Of a stretch of DNA of 64,000 bases, positions 37,566-46,085 are shown one piece after another. The translations under genes were made by a program, and so were the position numbers. Location of the stretch: positions 12,616 through 76,615 of the forward strand of contig JACPFJ010000016.1 of the NCBI GenBank assembly GCA_016182975.1. The letters are read 5' to 3'. The notes beneath the pieces were generated by a model. It saw only the letters and a list, made by a program, of their open reading frames with translations, was not told the DNA's origin and ran no database searches. How positions within the stretch are numbered: position 1 is the stretch's first letter; each line of letters begins with the position of its first letter. The stretch comes from Deltaproteobacteria bacterium. GTDB taxonomy: Bacteria > Desulfobacterota > Desulfuromonadia > Geobacterales > Pseudopelobacteraceae.

Positions 37566-38525
37566 ATGATACAGCTTGAACTCACCTTTCCACCCGATGC
37601 CGGGCCGATGCGGCTCGATCTGTTCATCTCCCGCGAACTGGCCGGGGAGACCCGCAGCGCTGTCCAGCGCCTGATCGAGAGCGGCAACGTGCTGGTCGAT
37701 GGCCAAGCGGCCAAGCCCTCGCTGAAGCTGAAGGGGGGGGAACGCGTCGCGGTGGAGATCCCGCCCCCCCAGGCAGCCGAGCCGCAGCCGGAGGAGATCC
37801 CGCTGGAGGTGCTCTACGAGGACGCCGACCTGATCGTGATCAACAAGCCGGCCGGCATGGTGGTGCATCCCGGCGCGGGGAACAGCTCGGGCACCCTGGT
37901 GAACGCCCTCCTGGCCCACTGCACCGATCTGTCCGGAATCGGGGGGGAATTGCGCCCCGGCATCGTCCACCGCCTGGACAAGGGGACCTCCGGCGTGCTG
38001 GTGGCGGCCAAGAACGACCGCGCCCACCAGGCGCTCTCCGGCCAGTTCAATTGCCATTCCGTCAAACGCATCTACCAGGCCCTGGTCTACGGTAATCCCA
38101 AAGAGGATACGGGAAAGATCGAGGGGATCATCGGGCGCCACCCGACCGAACGGTTGCGGCTGTCGGGAAAGGCCAAGAGCGGCAAGCACTCGGTGACGCG
38201 CTGGCGGGTGAAGGAGCGTTACGGCAGGATTTCGCTGCTGGAACTGCGCCTGGAGACCGGCCGCACCCACCAGATCCGGGTGCATCTGACGGAGGCCGGC
38301 TTCCCTCTGCTGGGGGACCCGCTCTACCCGGACGGCGGCAGGATCAACAACCTCCCCGACACGCAACTGCGCGGGATGATCTCGCGTCTCGGCCACCAGG
38401 CGCTGCACGCCCGCACCCTGGGTTTCATCCATCCCGACAGCGGGGAATACCTGGAGTTCTCCGCCGAGATGCCGGCGGATATGGCGGCGCTGCTGGAGTA
38501 TCTCCGACAGACAGCCGCAGGTTAA
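37566..38525 (+). CDS. rluD: Ribosomal large-subunit pseudouridine synthase RluD-like
   Basis: 319 residues: an N-terminal S4 RNA-binding domain (about 15-75) and the RluA-family catalytic domain with VINKPAGMVVHPG, the catalytic Asp in HRLDKGTSGVLVAAKN (about 137-152) and ETGRTHQIRVHL (about 232-243). It modifies uridines in 23S rRNA. The ATG follows pfkA by 48 bases. It ends four bases before the convergent rubrerythrin stop with no visible terminator. Confidence 0.93.
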   Translation: MIQLELTFPPDAGPMRLDLFISRELAGETRSAVQRLIESGNVLVDGQAAKPSLKLKGGERVAVEIPPPQAAEPQPEEIPLEVLYEDADLIVINKPAGMVVHPGAGNSSGTLVNALLAHCTDLSGIGGELRPGIVHRLDKGTSGVLVAAKNDRAHQALSGQFNCHSVKRIYQALVYGNPKEDTGKIEGIIGRHPTERLRLSGKAKSGKHSVTRWRVKERYGRISLLELRLETGRTHQIRVHLTEAGFPLLGDPLYPDGGRINNLPDTQLRGMISRLGHQALHARTLGFIHPDSGEYLEFSAEMPADMAALLEYLRQTAAG

Positions 38526-38528
38526 AGG

Positions 38529-38984
38529 CTACCCTTCCAGCCCCTTCAGCATCCCCTCGATCACCCGCAGGTGCTCGCTCTCCTCGTTGCGCAGCGCCTC
38601 CAGCATCGCCCTGCCGTCCGCATCGGCTATCGCGGCGGTCAACTCCTCGTAGTAGGCGATGCCGCGCTTCTCGATCTCCCTGGCGATCCTGAGCGCCTCG
38701 ATGTCGTCGGTGTCGAACGTCACCCGCTGCTCGTCCGCGCCGGCCGGCTCCAGCTCGAAGGTGGAGCCGCCGTAGAAGACCCAGCGCCCCCCCTCGTGCA
38801 GCGAGTTGTACAGTTCGGTCAGCTTGAGGTAGTGCCCCTCCTCGGTCTTGGCCAGCCAGTTGAAGATGCGTTTGCCGGCCGGGTTAAAGGTCCTGTGCCC
38901 GGCCTTGACGTAATAATCGAAGGTCTCCTTCTCCAGCTCGATGGCGCGCATGATGGCGTCGAGCATCTCCTTGCTTTGGCTCAT
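38529..38984 (-). CDS. Rubrerythrin-like ferritin-family di-iron protein
   Basis: 151 residues with two ferritin-like helix pairs carrying ExxY and ExxH di-iron ligands: ELEKETFDYYVK near 17-28, TEEGHYLKL near 47-55, EIEKRGIAYYEEL near 103-115 and NEESEHLRVIEG near 132-143. No rubredoxin domain is present, so it is an erythrin rather than full rubrerythrin. Likely peroxide or oxygen detoxification or iron handling in the cytoplasm. The start overlaps the stop of the HAD gene by four bases. Confidence 0.88.
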   Translation of the reverse strand: MSQSKEMLDAIMRAIELEKETFDYYVKAGHRTFNPAGKRIFNWLAKTEEGHYLKLTELYNSLHEGGRWVFYGGSTFELEPAGADEQRVTFDTDDIEALRIAREIEKRGIAYYEELTAAIADADGRAMLEALRNEESEHLRVIEGMLKGLEG

Positions 38985-39670
38985 CGTTTCATCTCCTTAT
39001 GTAGCGGTCTGTTCTTTTCTCTTGATGTGCTCGCTGTCAGCAACCCCTCCAGCCGCAGCAACTGGTCCAGGTTCTGGCTGAGGAAGACCGGGCAGCCCCT
39101 CTGCTCCGGAAGCCGCAGGTCGATGTCGTAGCGGTCCCCGACGAAGAGCAGCTCGGAGGGCGCCAGTCCGGTTGCGGCCATGACCTGCTCCAGCATCTGC
39201 TCGTCCGGCTTGGGCCGCCAGGCGTCGTCGATGGCGAAGATGTGGCTGAACATGCCCTCCAGGCCGAGGCAGGCGAGGATGCGCCTCGTCAGGGCATGGT
39301 TGTTGTTGGTGTAGATGTACAGGGCAAAGCGTTCCCGCAGGCGTTCCAGTTGGACGATCACCCGCTGGTCCCGCGTCAGGTAGGCCTCGGGACGCAGCCG
39401 CTCCTCGAAAAAGGCATGCAGCTCGCGGATGCTACCCCCCAGGGAGTTGCAGACGGCCGAGAGGGTCTGGACGGTGCCGCTCGCCTCCGCCAGGCGGCTG
39501 CGTGCGGCGGCCATCAGCTGCCGCGCCTCGTCGGGGGTCACACCCATGACGCCGGCCATGTAGTCGGCGGCCGCGTCCTGGATGGTGGCGGCAAAGTCGG
39601 GCGCAATGTACAGGGTACCGTCCAGGTCGAAGACGATGCCGCGGATGTCGGGGCAAGGGATAAGCGGCAT
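38981..39670 (-). CDS. HAD-superfamily hydrolase
   Basis: 229 residues. Motif I GIVFDLDGTLYIAP (nucleophile Asp near 16), motif II YIYTNNNHAL (about 114-123) with Asn/Thr, and motif IV LFVGDRYDIDL near 190 are present, giving a complete phosphatase-type HAD. Gene order midA-HAD-rubrerythrin is tight (start one base from the midA stop, four-base overlap with the erythrin gene). The substrate cannot be told; pyrimidine-5'-nucleotidase-like members show the same layout. Confidence 0.88.
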   Translation of the reverse strand: MPLIPCPDIRGIVFDLDGTLYIAPDFAATIQDAAADYMAGVMGVTPDEARQLMAAARSRLAEASGTVQTLSAVCNSLGGSIRELHAFFEERLRPEAYLTRDQRVIVQLERLRERFALYIYTNNNHALTRRILACLGLEGMFSHIFAIDDAWRPKPDEQMLEQVMAATGLAPSELLFVGDRYDIDLRLPEQRGCPVFLSQNLDQLLRLEGLLTASTSREKNRPLHKEMKR

Positions 39671-40816
39671 TTACCCTCCGATACCGCGCCGGCAGAGAAG
39701 CCTTGGGGCTTCTACCCCCCGGGACTGGATCAGCACCCGGAAGGTGTCGCCCATCCCCCCCTCCGGCATGATCAGCTTCTTGAGGGTCAGCCGCAGACGG
39801 AGCTTCTCCTCTTGCGATGCCGCGGAGCGTTCGATCTCCTCGATCTCCTCGACAATACCGGCCGAGAGCAGGAAGCGGTACTGCTCGCCGAACCAGACCG
39901 TCTGCAGCCCCTCCGCCTCCCCGCGCCGCATCAGGGTGGTGAAGTCGACGTGGGAGGTGATGTCCTGGAGGCCCAGGCGGATGTAGGGGTTCTCCTCCAC
40001 CTGGTGGCGGTGGTAGCACAGGAGCGTTCCCCGCGTGCGGTGCGGCGCGTACAGCTCCGCCGCCGGGAAGCCGTAGTCGATGGTCAGGATGAAGCCGTTT
40101 TCCAGTGTCCGGGCCGCTGTTGCCAGCCATTCCCGGGCGGCCAGGTTGATCTCGGCCTGCTGGCCGGGATGGAGCTCTATGCCGAGACGTTGCAGGTACT
40201 CCGCAATGGCGGGCGTCGAGGGCGGTCCGGCCTCCTCGGCAAGTTCGCCGTCCCTGAGCGTGACGTAGATCTCCTGCAGGCCATCCGCGGTCATCAGCAC
40301 GCGGTGTACGGGCAGGGCGTCGATCAGCTCGTTGGAGTAGAGGCAGCCGCTGAAGGTGAACCGGCCCGAGTAGAACTCCTCCGGCCCGAGCCAGGCGACC
40401 CGGCCGTCGTGCTGCGCCAGCATCTCCCGCTGGGCCGTTTCCAGGGAGGGCTCGCGCTCCACCAGGACCAGCGTGAGGCCGGCGTACATCTCCTGCTCGC
40501 GCTGCGCCAGGAAATCCATGATGTCGCACGCCAGGCGGCCGTTGCCGGCGCCGCACTCCACCAGGGTGAAGCGGGCGGGGGAGTCCATGCAGCGCCACAT
40601 CTGGGCGATCTCCCGGGCGATGACCCGGCCGAAGGCGGCGTGCACCGAGATGCTGGTGTAAAAATCCCCCTCGGCGCCGACCTTGCGACCGGGTGAGGTA
40701 TAATAACCCAGACCCGGTTCGTAGAGGCAGGCCTCCATGAAGGCGGCGAATGTGAGCCGTCCCTGTTCGGCTATCCGGTTGGCGATGATGGCGTTGAGTG
40801 GCGTTTTATCAGTCAT
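39671..40816 (-). CDS. MidA/NDUFAF7-like SAM-dependent methyltransferase
   Basis: 381 residues. The N-terminal region MEACLYEPGLGYYT (about 27-40) and the SAM motif FTLVECGAGNGRLACDIMDF (about 83-102) are hallmarks of the MidA (former DUF185) family. The mitochondrial homologue NDUFAF7 methylates an arginine of the complex I subunit NDUFS2. This may be more than coincidence here since a complex I cluster lies 11 kb away, but the bacterial target is unknown. First gene of a three-gene operon with HAD and erythrin. Confidence 0.88.
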   Translation of the reverse strand: MTDKTPLNAIIANRIAEQGRLTFAAFMEACLYEPGLGYYTSPGRKVGAEGDFYTSISVHAAFGRVIAREIAQMWRCMDSPARFTLVECGAGNGRLACDIMDFLAQREQEMYAGLTLVLVEREPSLETAQREMLAQHDGRVAWLGPEEFYSGRFTFSGCLYSNELIDALPVHRVLMTADGLQEIYVTLRDGELAEEAGPPSTPAIAEYLQRLGIELHPGQQAEINLAAREWLATAARTLENGFILTIDYGFPAAELYAPHRTRGTLLCYHRHQVEENPYIRLGLQDITSHVDFTTLMRRGEAEGLQTVWFGEQYRFLLSAGIVEEIEEIERSAASQEEKLRLRLTLKKLIMPEGGMGDTFRVLIQSRGVEAPRLLCRRGIGG

Positions 40817-40971
40817 AATGCGTGGAGGCTCTCAGGCAGTTATTGTACATAAGCACCCTGGCGGGGAGTCTTTATCTAAATAAAGCGCCCGGTAATGTCA
40901 AGCTTTATCCGGTGCGGCATATGTCTTCGTGGCGGCATTTCAGGTGGTGATCGGCAGTGTAAAATTCATGT

Positions 40972-40999
40972 TACAGTTTATTTCAGTTCCTGCCGATAA
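40972..40999 (+). promoter_or_regulatory. Sigma-28-like promoter of FlaG-like gene
   Basis: TACAGTTT (40972-40979), a 12-base spacer and GCCGATAA (40992-40999), the same -10 box and spacing as the flgM promoter. It lies 31 bases upstream of the FlaG-like ATG. The remainder of the 214-base gap upstream (40817-40971) shows no gene. Confidence 0.75.
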
Positions 41000-41030
41000 T
41001 CTAAAATAAGAGATAGTAGGGGGTGTGGCA

Positions 41031-41414
41031 ATGCCTATTGCAATTTCGGAAAACATGGCGGTTCAGGCGGCTGTCGTCGGATCGTTTTATTCATCTCCGG
41101 TACAGCAACCGCTCGACGAGCAAGGCCTTAATTCCCCCCCTGATGGCCGGGTGGACTCGGTGGTACTGCGTGGCGCCGCCAGTGAACAGTCAAGGGGCAG
41201 ACGCATCAATATGGGCCGCCGCCAGGAGGACATACCGGGAAACCCCCCAAGGGCCGCGAAAGCGGTCTTGTTTGCCTATAACCGTAGCGGCGAGATTCGC
41301 GTCCGCTTCATGGACAAGTCCGGGCAACTCGTATACCAGGTGCCGTCGATTCATATGTCAAAGATCCAGGACGAAATGGGCCGAAACAATTCATCCGTGA
41401 ATGTAGTTACGTGA
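41031..41414 (+). CDS. FlaG-like flagellar protein
   Basis: 127 residues. A disordered polar N-terminal half is followed by a C-terminal domain reading GEIRVRFMDKSGQLVYQVPS, which matches the FlaG pattern (V.F.D..G.VV.QIP). FlaG proteins influence filament length and are late flagellar products. The sigma-28-like promoter directly upstream supports a flagellar role. ATG 41031 with a GGGGG ribosome site was chosen; a GTG two codons earlier is possible. No neighbouring flagellar genes. Confidence 0.65.
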   Translation: MPIAISENMAVQAAVVGSFYSSPVQQPLDEQGLNSPPDGRVDSVVLRGAASEQSRGRRINMGRRQEDIPGNPPRAAKAVLFAYNRSGEIRVRFMDKSGQLVYQVPSIHMSKIQDEMGRNNSSVNVVT

Positions 41415-41492
41415 CGGCAACAGATTGATGCCCATTATGCGCCGCAGGTGAATTCCCCTTCCATTCCGGACAAGCAAGTCTAACCGTACCGT

Positions 41493-42503
41493 TTATCTGC
41501 CTTTCTCCTTGCCGCGGTAATACTCGCGCATCTCCTTGACCTGCCGCTTCACCTCGCGGCGCAACTCCGGCGGCTCCAGCACCTCGGCATGTGCGCCGTA
41601 GGAGAGTATCCACGAGACCAGTTCCTTCTCCCCGGCGGCCTCGAATTCGACGTTCACCCGTCCATCGCCGTCAGTCCTGAGCTTCTGCCCCGGCATCCAG
41701 ACGCGCCCCTTTACGGCATGGGCGATTTCAGCGGAGAAGCGGACGCGCACGTTCATCGCAGTATCGCTCACCAAGCCGAAGGCGCTGCGGAAATGGGCCT
41801 CCGGTTCGTATTCATCAGGGATCTCGAAACGCTGGCGGGTCAGTTCGACCCCCCTTACCCTTTCCAGCGCAAACAGACGCATCGCGGCGCGGTTGTGGGC
41901 ATACCCGAGCAAATAGACCCCCCCCTTGTGTAACACCAGCGTGTATGGATCGACCTCGTATCCCTCGCCCGCACCATCCCCCTGCTTGGCGTAGTTCAGC
42001 CTGACCCGGTACTGGTGTAAAAGCGCCCGCTGAAGCCCCTCCAGATATTCGGCTGCGGCCGAGTAATCCCTTGCCCCGTGCAGGACCGGCAGCGAGACCC
42101 GCGCGATCCGCTCCAGGTGGGCGGCATAACGGTCGGGAAGGACCGAGTTGATGGCGCGGAAGAGCTCCTCGATCTCCTGTTGGAAGGGGGTGCCGGCCAG
42201 GTGGACCCCCAGGGAGCGCAGCAGGTAGAGGGACAGCAACTGGTTCAGCGTAAATGTGATCGGGGGGATATTGCGGGATTTGGTCAGGAAGCTGTAGACC
42301 TTCTTACCCTCCTGCCATTCGGAGGTCAATGTATAGCCGGCCTCCTCGACGGCATTCAGGTCGCGGTGGATGGTGCGCCTGTCAACGCCGCATTCGTGGG
42401 CCAGGTCATCCAGGGTCATGCAGCGCCGCGCTTCTAAGAGGCGGATGATGGAGTGCAGCCGCCCTGCCTGGGAATATTTTTTCGCCGGTTTGCCCTTCTG
42501 CAT
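41493..42503 (-). CDS. YafY-type HTH/WYL-domain transcriptional regulator
   Basis: 336 residues: an N-terminal winged helix-turn-helix of the DeoR/HTH_11 type (about 10-65; MTLDDLAHECGVDRRTIHRD) and a WYL domain (about 135-215, with EGYEVDPYTLVLHKGGVYLL) plus the WCX C-terminal extension ending near 325. WYL regulators sense ligands, often nucleic-acid-related, and are frequent in defence and DNA-damage contexts. GGAGG precedes ATG 42503. No obvious target operon; the divergent DedA-like gene is the nearest candidate. Confidence 0.9.
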   Translation of the reverse strand: MQKGKPAKKYSQAGRLHSIIRLLEARRCMTLDDLAHECGVDRRTIHRDLNAVEEAGYTLTSEWQEGKKVYSFLTKSRNIPPITFTLNQLLSLYLLRSLGVHLAGTPFQQEIEELFRAINSVLPDRYAAHLERIARVSLPVLHGARDYSAAAEYLEGLQRALLHQYRVRLNYAKQGDGAGEGYEVDPYTLVLHKGGVYLLGYAHNRAAMRLFALERVRGVELTRQRFEIPDEYEPEAHFRSAFGLVSDTAMNVRVRFSAEIAHAVKGRVWMPGQKLRTDGDGRVNVEFEAAGEKELVSWILSYGAHAEVLEPPELRREVKRQVKEMREYYRGKEKGR

Positions 42504-42586
42504 AATCCCTCCTTGCCGAAAATCCATTTTTGACTACAATGGCATATTAAACAAATCCTTGGGGTGCGGAAGGGTATTTTAATCTA

Positions 42587-43075
42587 TTGAACCCGTTTGA
42601 CAACCAATTTCTGACGTATGCTGTCATGCTGCACGACTGGATCGACCAGCCGGGCTACGCCTCGCTGTTTACGCTGAGTTTCCTGGCGTCCACCCTGCTG
42701 CCGGTCGGTTCCGAGTGGCTGCTGGTGCTGATGCTTACCAATGGGTACCACCCCGCTGCAGCGGTCATGACCGCCACCGCCGGCAACTGTCTGGGCGCCT
42801 TTACCACCTATCTGGTGGGGGTCTTCGGAGGCCGCTGGCTGATCGAGCGGGTCCTGCGCGTGTCAGCGGAGCAGCAGGAACGAGCCCACGCGTACTATCG
42901 CCGCTATGGCGCATTCTCGCTATTTTTATCCTGGCTGCCGGTCGTCGGCGATCCGCTCTGCCTTGTTGGGGGGATGATGCGCGTCAATTTCTGGCTCTTT
43001 ACCTTCCTGGTCGTTTCGGGCAAGCTGCTGCGCTACGTCGTTACGGCCTGGATCACCATGCGGGCGATGGGTTGA
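42587..43075 (+). CDS. DedA/YqaA-like inner-membrane protein
   Basis: 162 residues with about four membrane segments. YASLFTLSFLASTLLPVGSEWL (in part) and GNCLGAFTTYLVG, then LLSWLPVVGDPL-type sequence (FLSWLPVVGDPLCLVGG) match the YqaA branch of the SNARE-associated/DedA family, implicated in lipid flipping or proton-dependent envelope homeostasis. The nominal start is TTG 42587; ATG 42626 is an alternative without a better ribosome site. Divergent from the WYL regulator. Confidence 0.8.
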   Translation: MNPFDNQFLTYAVMLHDWIDQPGYASLFTLSFLASTLLPVGSEWLLVLMLTNGYHPAAAVMTATAGNCLGAFTTYLVGVFGGRWLIERVLRVSAEQQERAHAYYRRYGAFSLFLSWLPVVGDPLCLVGGMMRVNFWLFTFLVVSGKLLRYVVTAWITMRAMG

Positions 43076-43141
43076 TAACGAGCGCCATAAGCACCTTAGC
43101 TATTCATGTTTTTTGAGAACCGCCAAGTCTGGAGGGGGGTC

Positions 43142-44236
43142 ATGGAATCGCCTCATACCGTGTTTGAACCTGAAAACGGTGCCTTGCAGCGCTTCAAGGG
43201 GTACGACCGCATCATGGGGAACATCTCCTGGCTGCTGATCGCCCTGGTGGCGCTGGACATGAAGCTGATGCCCCCCGATCACTCCAGCCTGCTCTTCCTG
43301 GCCTCCTTCTGCCTGCTGCTGTTCTTCTACAACCTGAACGCCCGCTACGGCCTGTTCTCCAGGCGCTACAGCCAGTTCAAGACATTCATCGACCTGATGG
43401 TCTTCCTGGCCTTCATCGTGGCTGTCTGCTGGTACACCGGCCGTATCACCAGCCCCTTCATGTCGCTGATCTACCTGGTACTGATGGCAGCCTCGCTTAC
43501 CCAGGGGAGGCGAATCACCTACATGATGGCCGGCCTGGCGATCTCGTCCTACATCCTGTTGGCCTCCGAGGGGTTCCGCGAGGTCTATGCCTCTCTATCA
43601 CGCATCCTGGAACTGTTTCCCTTCATGCTGATCGCCCACCTGGGCGCCATGCTGGCCGGCGAGACCGACAACGCCCGCCGCGAGGTGGAGCGGCTCTCTC
43701 TGACCGATGAGGTGACCGGCATCAACAACATGCGCAACTTCTTCATCCTGGCCGATATTCAGGAGAAACTTGCCAAACGGCATGAACGTCCGTTTGCCAT
43801 CTGCATGATCGACGCCGACGGCCTCAAGAAGATCAACGACCGGTATGGGCATTTCGCCGGTACCGAGCTGATCCGCCAGGTGGCGCGGATGATCACCTCG
43901 CATATCCGCAGCTCCGACTTCTGCGCCCGCTACGGAGGCGACGAATTCGTGATCATGTTCAACGAGAACAGCAAGCAGGATGTGGCCACTGCCGTGGAGC
44001 GGATCGTAACCGGCATGGCCACGACCCCCTTTGCTTTCGAAGGCACAACACTTTCCACCACACTCTCGGCCGGTCTGGCCGGTTTTCCCGAGGACGGCGG
44101 CGACGTCAGGACCGTCATGGCCAATGCCGACGAGGCCATGTACTTCAGCAAGCGCACCGGCAAGAACCGCCTGACCCTCTTCAGCGACTCCATGCACCAA
44201 GACTCCTTCGGCAAACATGTACAACCAGTGCGATGA
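43142..44236 (+). CDS. Membrane-bound diguanylate cyclase (GGDEF)
   Basis: 364 residues. Five to six N-terminal membrane helices (about 25-180) form an unknown sensor, then a GGDEF domain (about 190-355) with the active-site YGGDEF and an inhibitory RSSD motif five residues before it, so it should both make c-di-GMP and be feedback-inhibited. ATG 43142 follows GGAGGGGGG; 12 upstream in-frame codons are not needed. Its stop overlaps the recD start by four bases, an unexpected coupling. Confidence 0.92.
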   Translation: MESPHTVFEPENGALQRFKGYDRIMGNISWLLIALVALDMKLMPPDHSSLLFLASFCLLLFFYNLNARYGLFSRRYSQFKTFIDLMVFLAFIVAVCWYTGRITSPFMSLIYLVLMAASLTQGRRITYMMAGLAISSYILLASEGFREVYASLSRILELFPFMLIAHLGAMLAGETDNARREVERLSLTDEVTGINNMRNFFILADIQEKLAKRHERPFAICMIDADGLKKINDRYGHFAGTELIRQVARMITSHIRSSDFCARYGGDEFVIMFNENSKQDVATAVERIVTGMATTPFAFEGTTLSTTLSAGLAGFPEDGGDVRTVMANADEAMYFSKRTGKNRLTLFSDSMHQDSFGKHVQPVR

Positions 44237-46056
44237 CGTACGAAACCTTCCGCCTAGACTCCCTCGACCACCACTTCGCCTGCTTCATCAACAGGCTCGA
44301 CAGCGCCCCCAGCCAAGAGCTCTGGATGGCGGCGGCCCTGGCCAGCAACGCCACGGCTCGCGGCCATGTCTGCCTCGACATGGAGGGGGCCGCCGGAATT
44401 GATGTGCTGCCGTTCCACGCCGCTGCAACGCCGTTGCGTGCACCGGCGGCCGAACGCTGGCGCGAGGCCCTGGTGTCCTGCGATACCGTCGGCCGTCCGG
44501 GCGATTACACACCGCTGGTGCTGGATGGGGCCGGCCGGCTTTACCTGCACCGTTCATGGAACCATGAGCGGTGCGTTGCCGACGGCATCCTCTCGCGGCT
44601 CGCGCCTTTGCCGTTAGACAGCGAACGCCTCCGGGCCTGTCTCGACCGCTATTTCCCTCTCGTGGCCGATACGCCGGACCCACAGCGGCTGGCTGCCGTT
44701 GCGGCCGTCACCCGGCGTTTCACCGTCATCTCCGGCGGCCCGGGCACCGGCAAGACCTTCACCGTGGCCCGCATCCTGGCGCTTTTGATCGAGCTTGCCG
44801 GAGAGCGGGAACCGGCCATCGCCCTGGCGGCCCCCACCGGCAAGGCTGCCATGCGGCTGCGCCAGTCGATCCTGCTGGCCGCGGAACGGATGGGATTGCC
44901 CGACGCGCTCCGGGCGCGGATGCCGGACCGGGTGCAGACCCTCCACCGCCTGCTGGGAGTGGTCCCCGGCTCGGTCTCGTTCCGCCACAATCGGGTGAAC
45001 CTGCTCCCATGCGATTTTCTGGTGGTGGACGAGGTCTCCATGGTGGACCTGCCGCTGATGGCCAGGCTGCTGGAGGCGCTGCCCGACACGGCCCGCGTCG
45101 TGCTGCTGGGAGACCGGGACCAGTTGGCCTCGGTAGAGGCCGGGGCCGTGCTGGCCGACATCTGCGACCACGGCGTCCGGCATCCCTTCTCCCCGGGGTT
45201 CAGTGCCCTGGCGGAGGGACTATGCGGCCCGCTCCCCGCCGCAACCGGCCCTGCTCCGCCTGACAACCCCATCCCCCTCAACGACAGTATCATTCACCTC
45301 ACCACCAGTCACCGTTTCGGCGCCGGGAGCGGCATCGGGAGCCTGAGCCGCCTGATCAACGCCGGCGACGGCGCCGCCGCCCTCGAACTGCTCCGTTCTG
45401 CGGCCCATGACGATCTGGCCTGGCAACCGCTCCCCGCAGCCTCAGGCTTCGAGGCGGCCTTCGGTGCGGCCGTTCAGGCGGGTTTCGGCGGCTACGTCCG
45501 CGCAACAACCCCGCAGGAGGCCCTGCTGGAACTGGAGAGTTTCCGCGTCCTCTCGCCCCTGCGGGAGGGGAAGCAGGGGGTGCTGAACCTGAACCGGCTG
45601 ACCGAGGCCGCCCTGGGGTTGCAGCGATCGGAGGGGGAGCCCTGGCGCCGCCTGCTGCCGGTCATGGTGACCGCTAACAACTACGAACTGGGGCTTTACA
45701 ACGGCGATACCGCCGTGCTGATGGAGGAGCCCGGAAGCGGCCGCCTGGCAGCCTTCTTCCCCGACCCGGAGGGTGGTCTGCGCAGGCTCTCGCCGCTGCG
45801 CCTGCCGGCGTGCGAACCCGCCTTTGCCCTGACCGTTCACAAGAGCCAGGGTTCCGAGTTCGAGCGGTTGCTGCTGATCCTGCCGGAGCGGATGACGGAG
45901 GCGCTCAGCCGCGAACTGCTCTACACCGCCGTAACCCGCGCCCGCCGCAGGGTCGAGATCTGGTGTGACGAGGAGGTCTTTTGCCGCGCCGTGGAGCGGC
46001 GCATCGAGAGGAGTTCCGGGTTGAGGGAGCGTTTGTGGGGGAGGGGCGGGGGATAG
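44233..46056 (+). CDS. recD: Exodeoxyribonuclease V subunit alpha (RecD)
   Basis: 607 residues, the same length as E. coli RecD. N-terminal domain (about 1-145), Walker A ISGGPGTGKTFTVARI (about 164-179), DEAD-like box FLVVDEVSMVDLPL (about 265-278), motif III LLGDRDQLASVEAGAVL and the C-terminal motif VHKSQGSEF with TAVTRARR near 570. RecD is the 5'-3' helicase of RecBCD. recB and recC are not adjacent, and the gene is coupled to a diguanylate cyclase; RecBC must be encoded elsewhere or the protein acts alone. Confidence 0.93.
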   Translation: MTYETFRLDSLDHHFACFINRLDSAPSQELWMAAALASNATARGHVCLDMEGAAGIDVLPFHAAATPLRAPAAERWREALVSCDTVGRPGDYTPLVLDGAGRLYLHRSWNHERCVADGILSRLAPLPLDSERLRACLDRYFPLVADTPDPQRLAAVAAVTRRFTVISGGPGTGKTFTVARILALLIELAGEREPAIALAAPTGKAAMRLRQSILLAAERMGLPDALRARMPDRVQTLHRLLGVVPGSVSFRHNRVNLLPCDFLVVDEVSMVDLPLMARLLEALPDTARVVLLGDRDQLASVEAGAVLADICDHGVRHPFSPGFSALAEGLCGPLPAATGPAPPDNPIPLNDSIIHLTTSHRFGAGSGIGSLSRLINAGDGAAALELLRSAAHDDLAWQPLPAASGFEAAFGAAVQAGFGGYVRATTPQEALLELESFRVLSPLREGKQGVLNLNRLTEAALGLQRSEGEPWRRLLPVMVTANNYELGLYNGDTAVLMEEPGSGRLAAFFPDPEGGLRRLSPLRLPACEPAFALTVHKSQGSEFERLLLILPERMTEALSRELLYTAVTRARRRVEIWCDEEVFCRAVERRIERSSGLRERLWGRGGG

Positions 46057-46064
46057 TGCGGAGA

Positions 46065-46085
46065 AGACGCCCCGGCGGGGCGTCT
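46065..46085. terminator. AGACGCCCC palindrome between recD and mqnB
   Basis: A 21-base perfect palindrome AGACGCCCCGGCGGGGCGTCT between convergent genes; the mqnB stop codon starts immediately after it. The same palindrome family recurs at 52847-52869. Probable bidirectional terminator or REP-like element. Confidence 0.65.
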
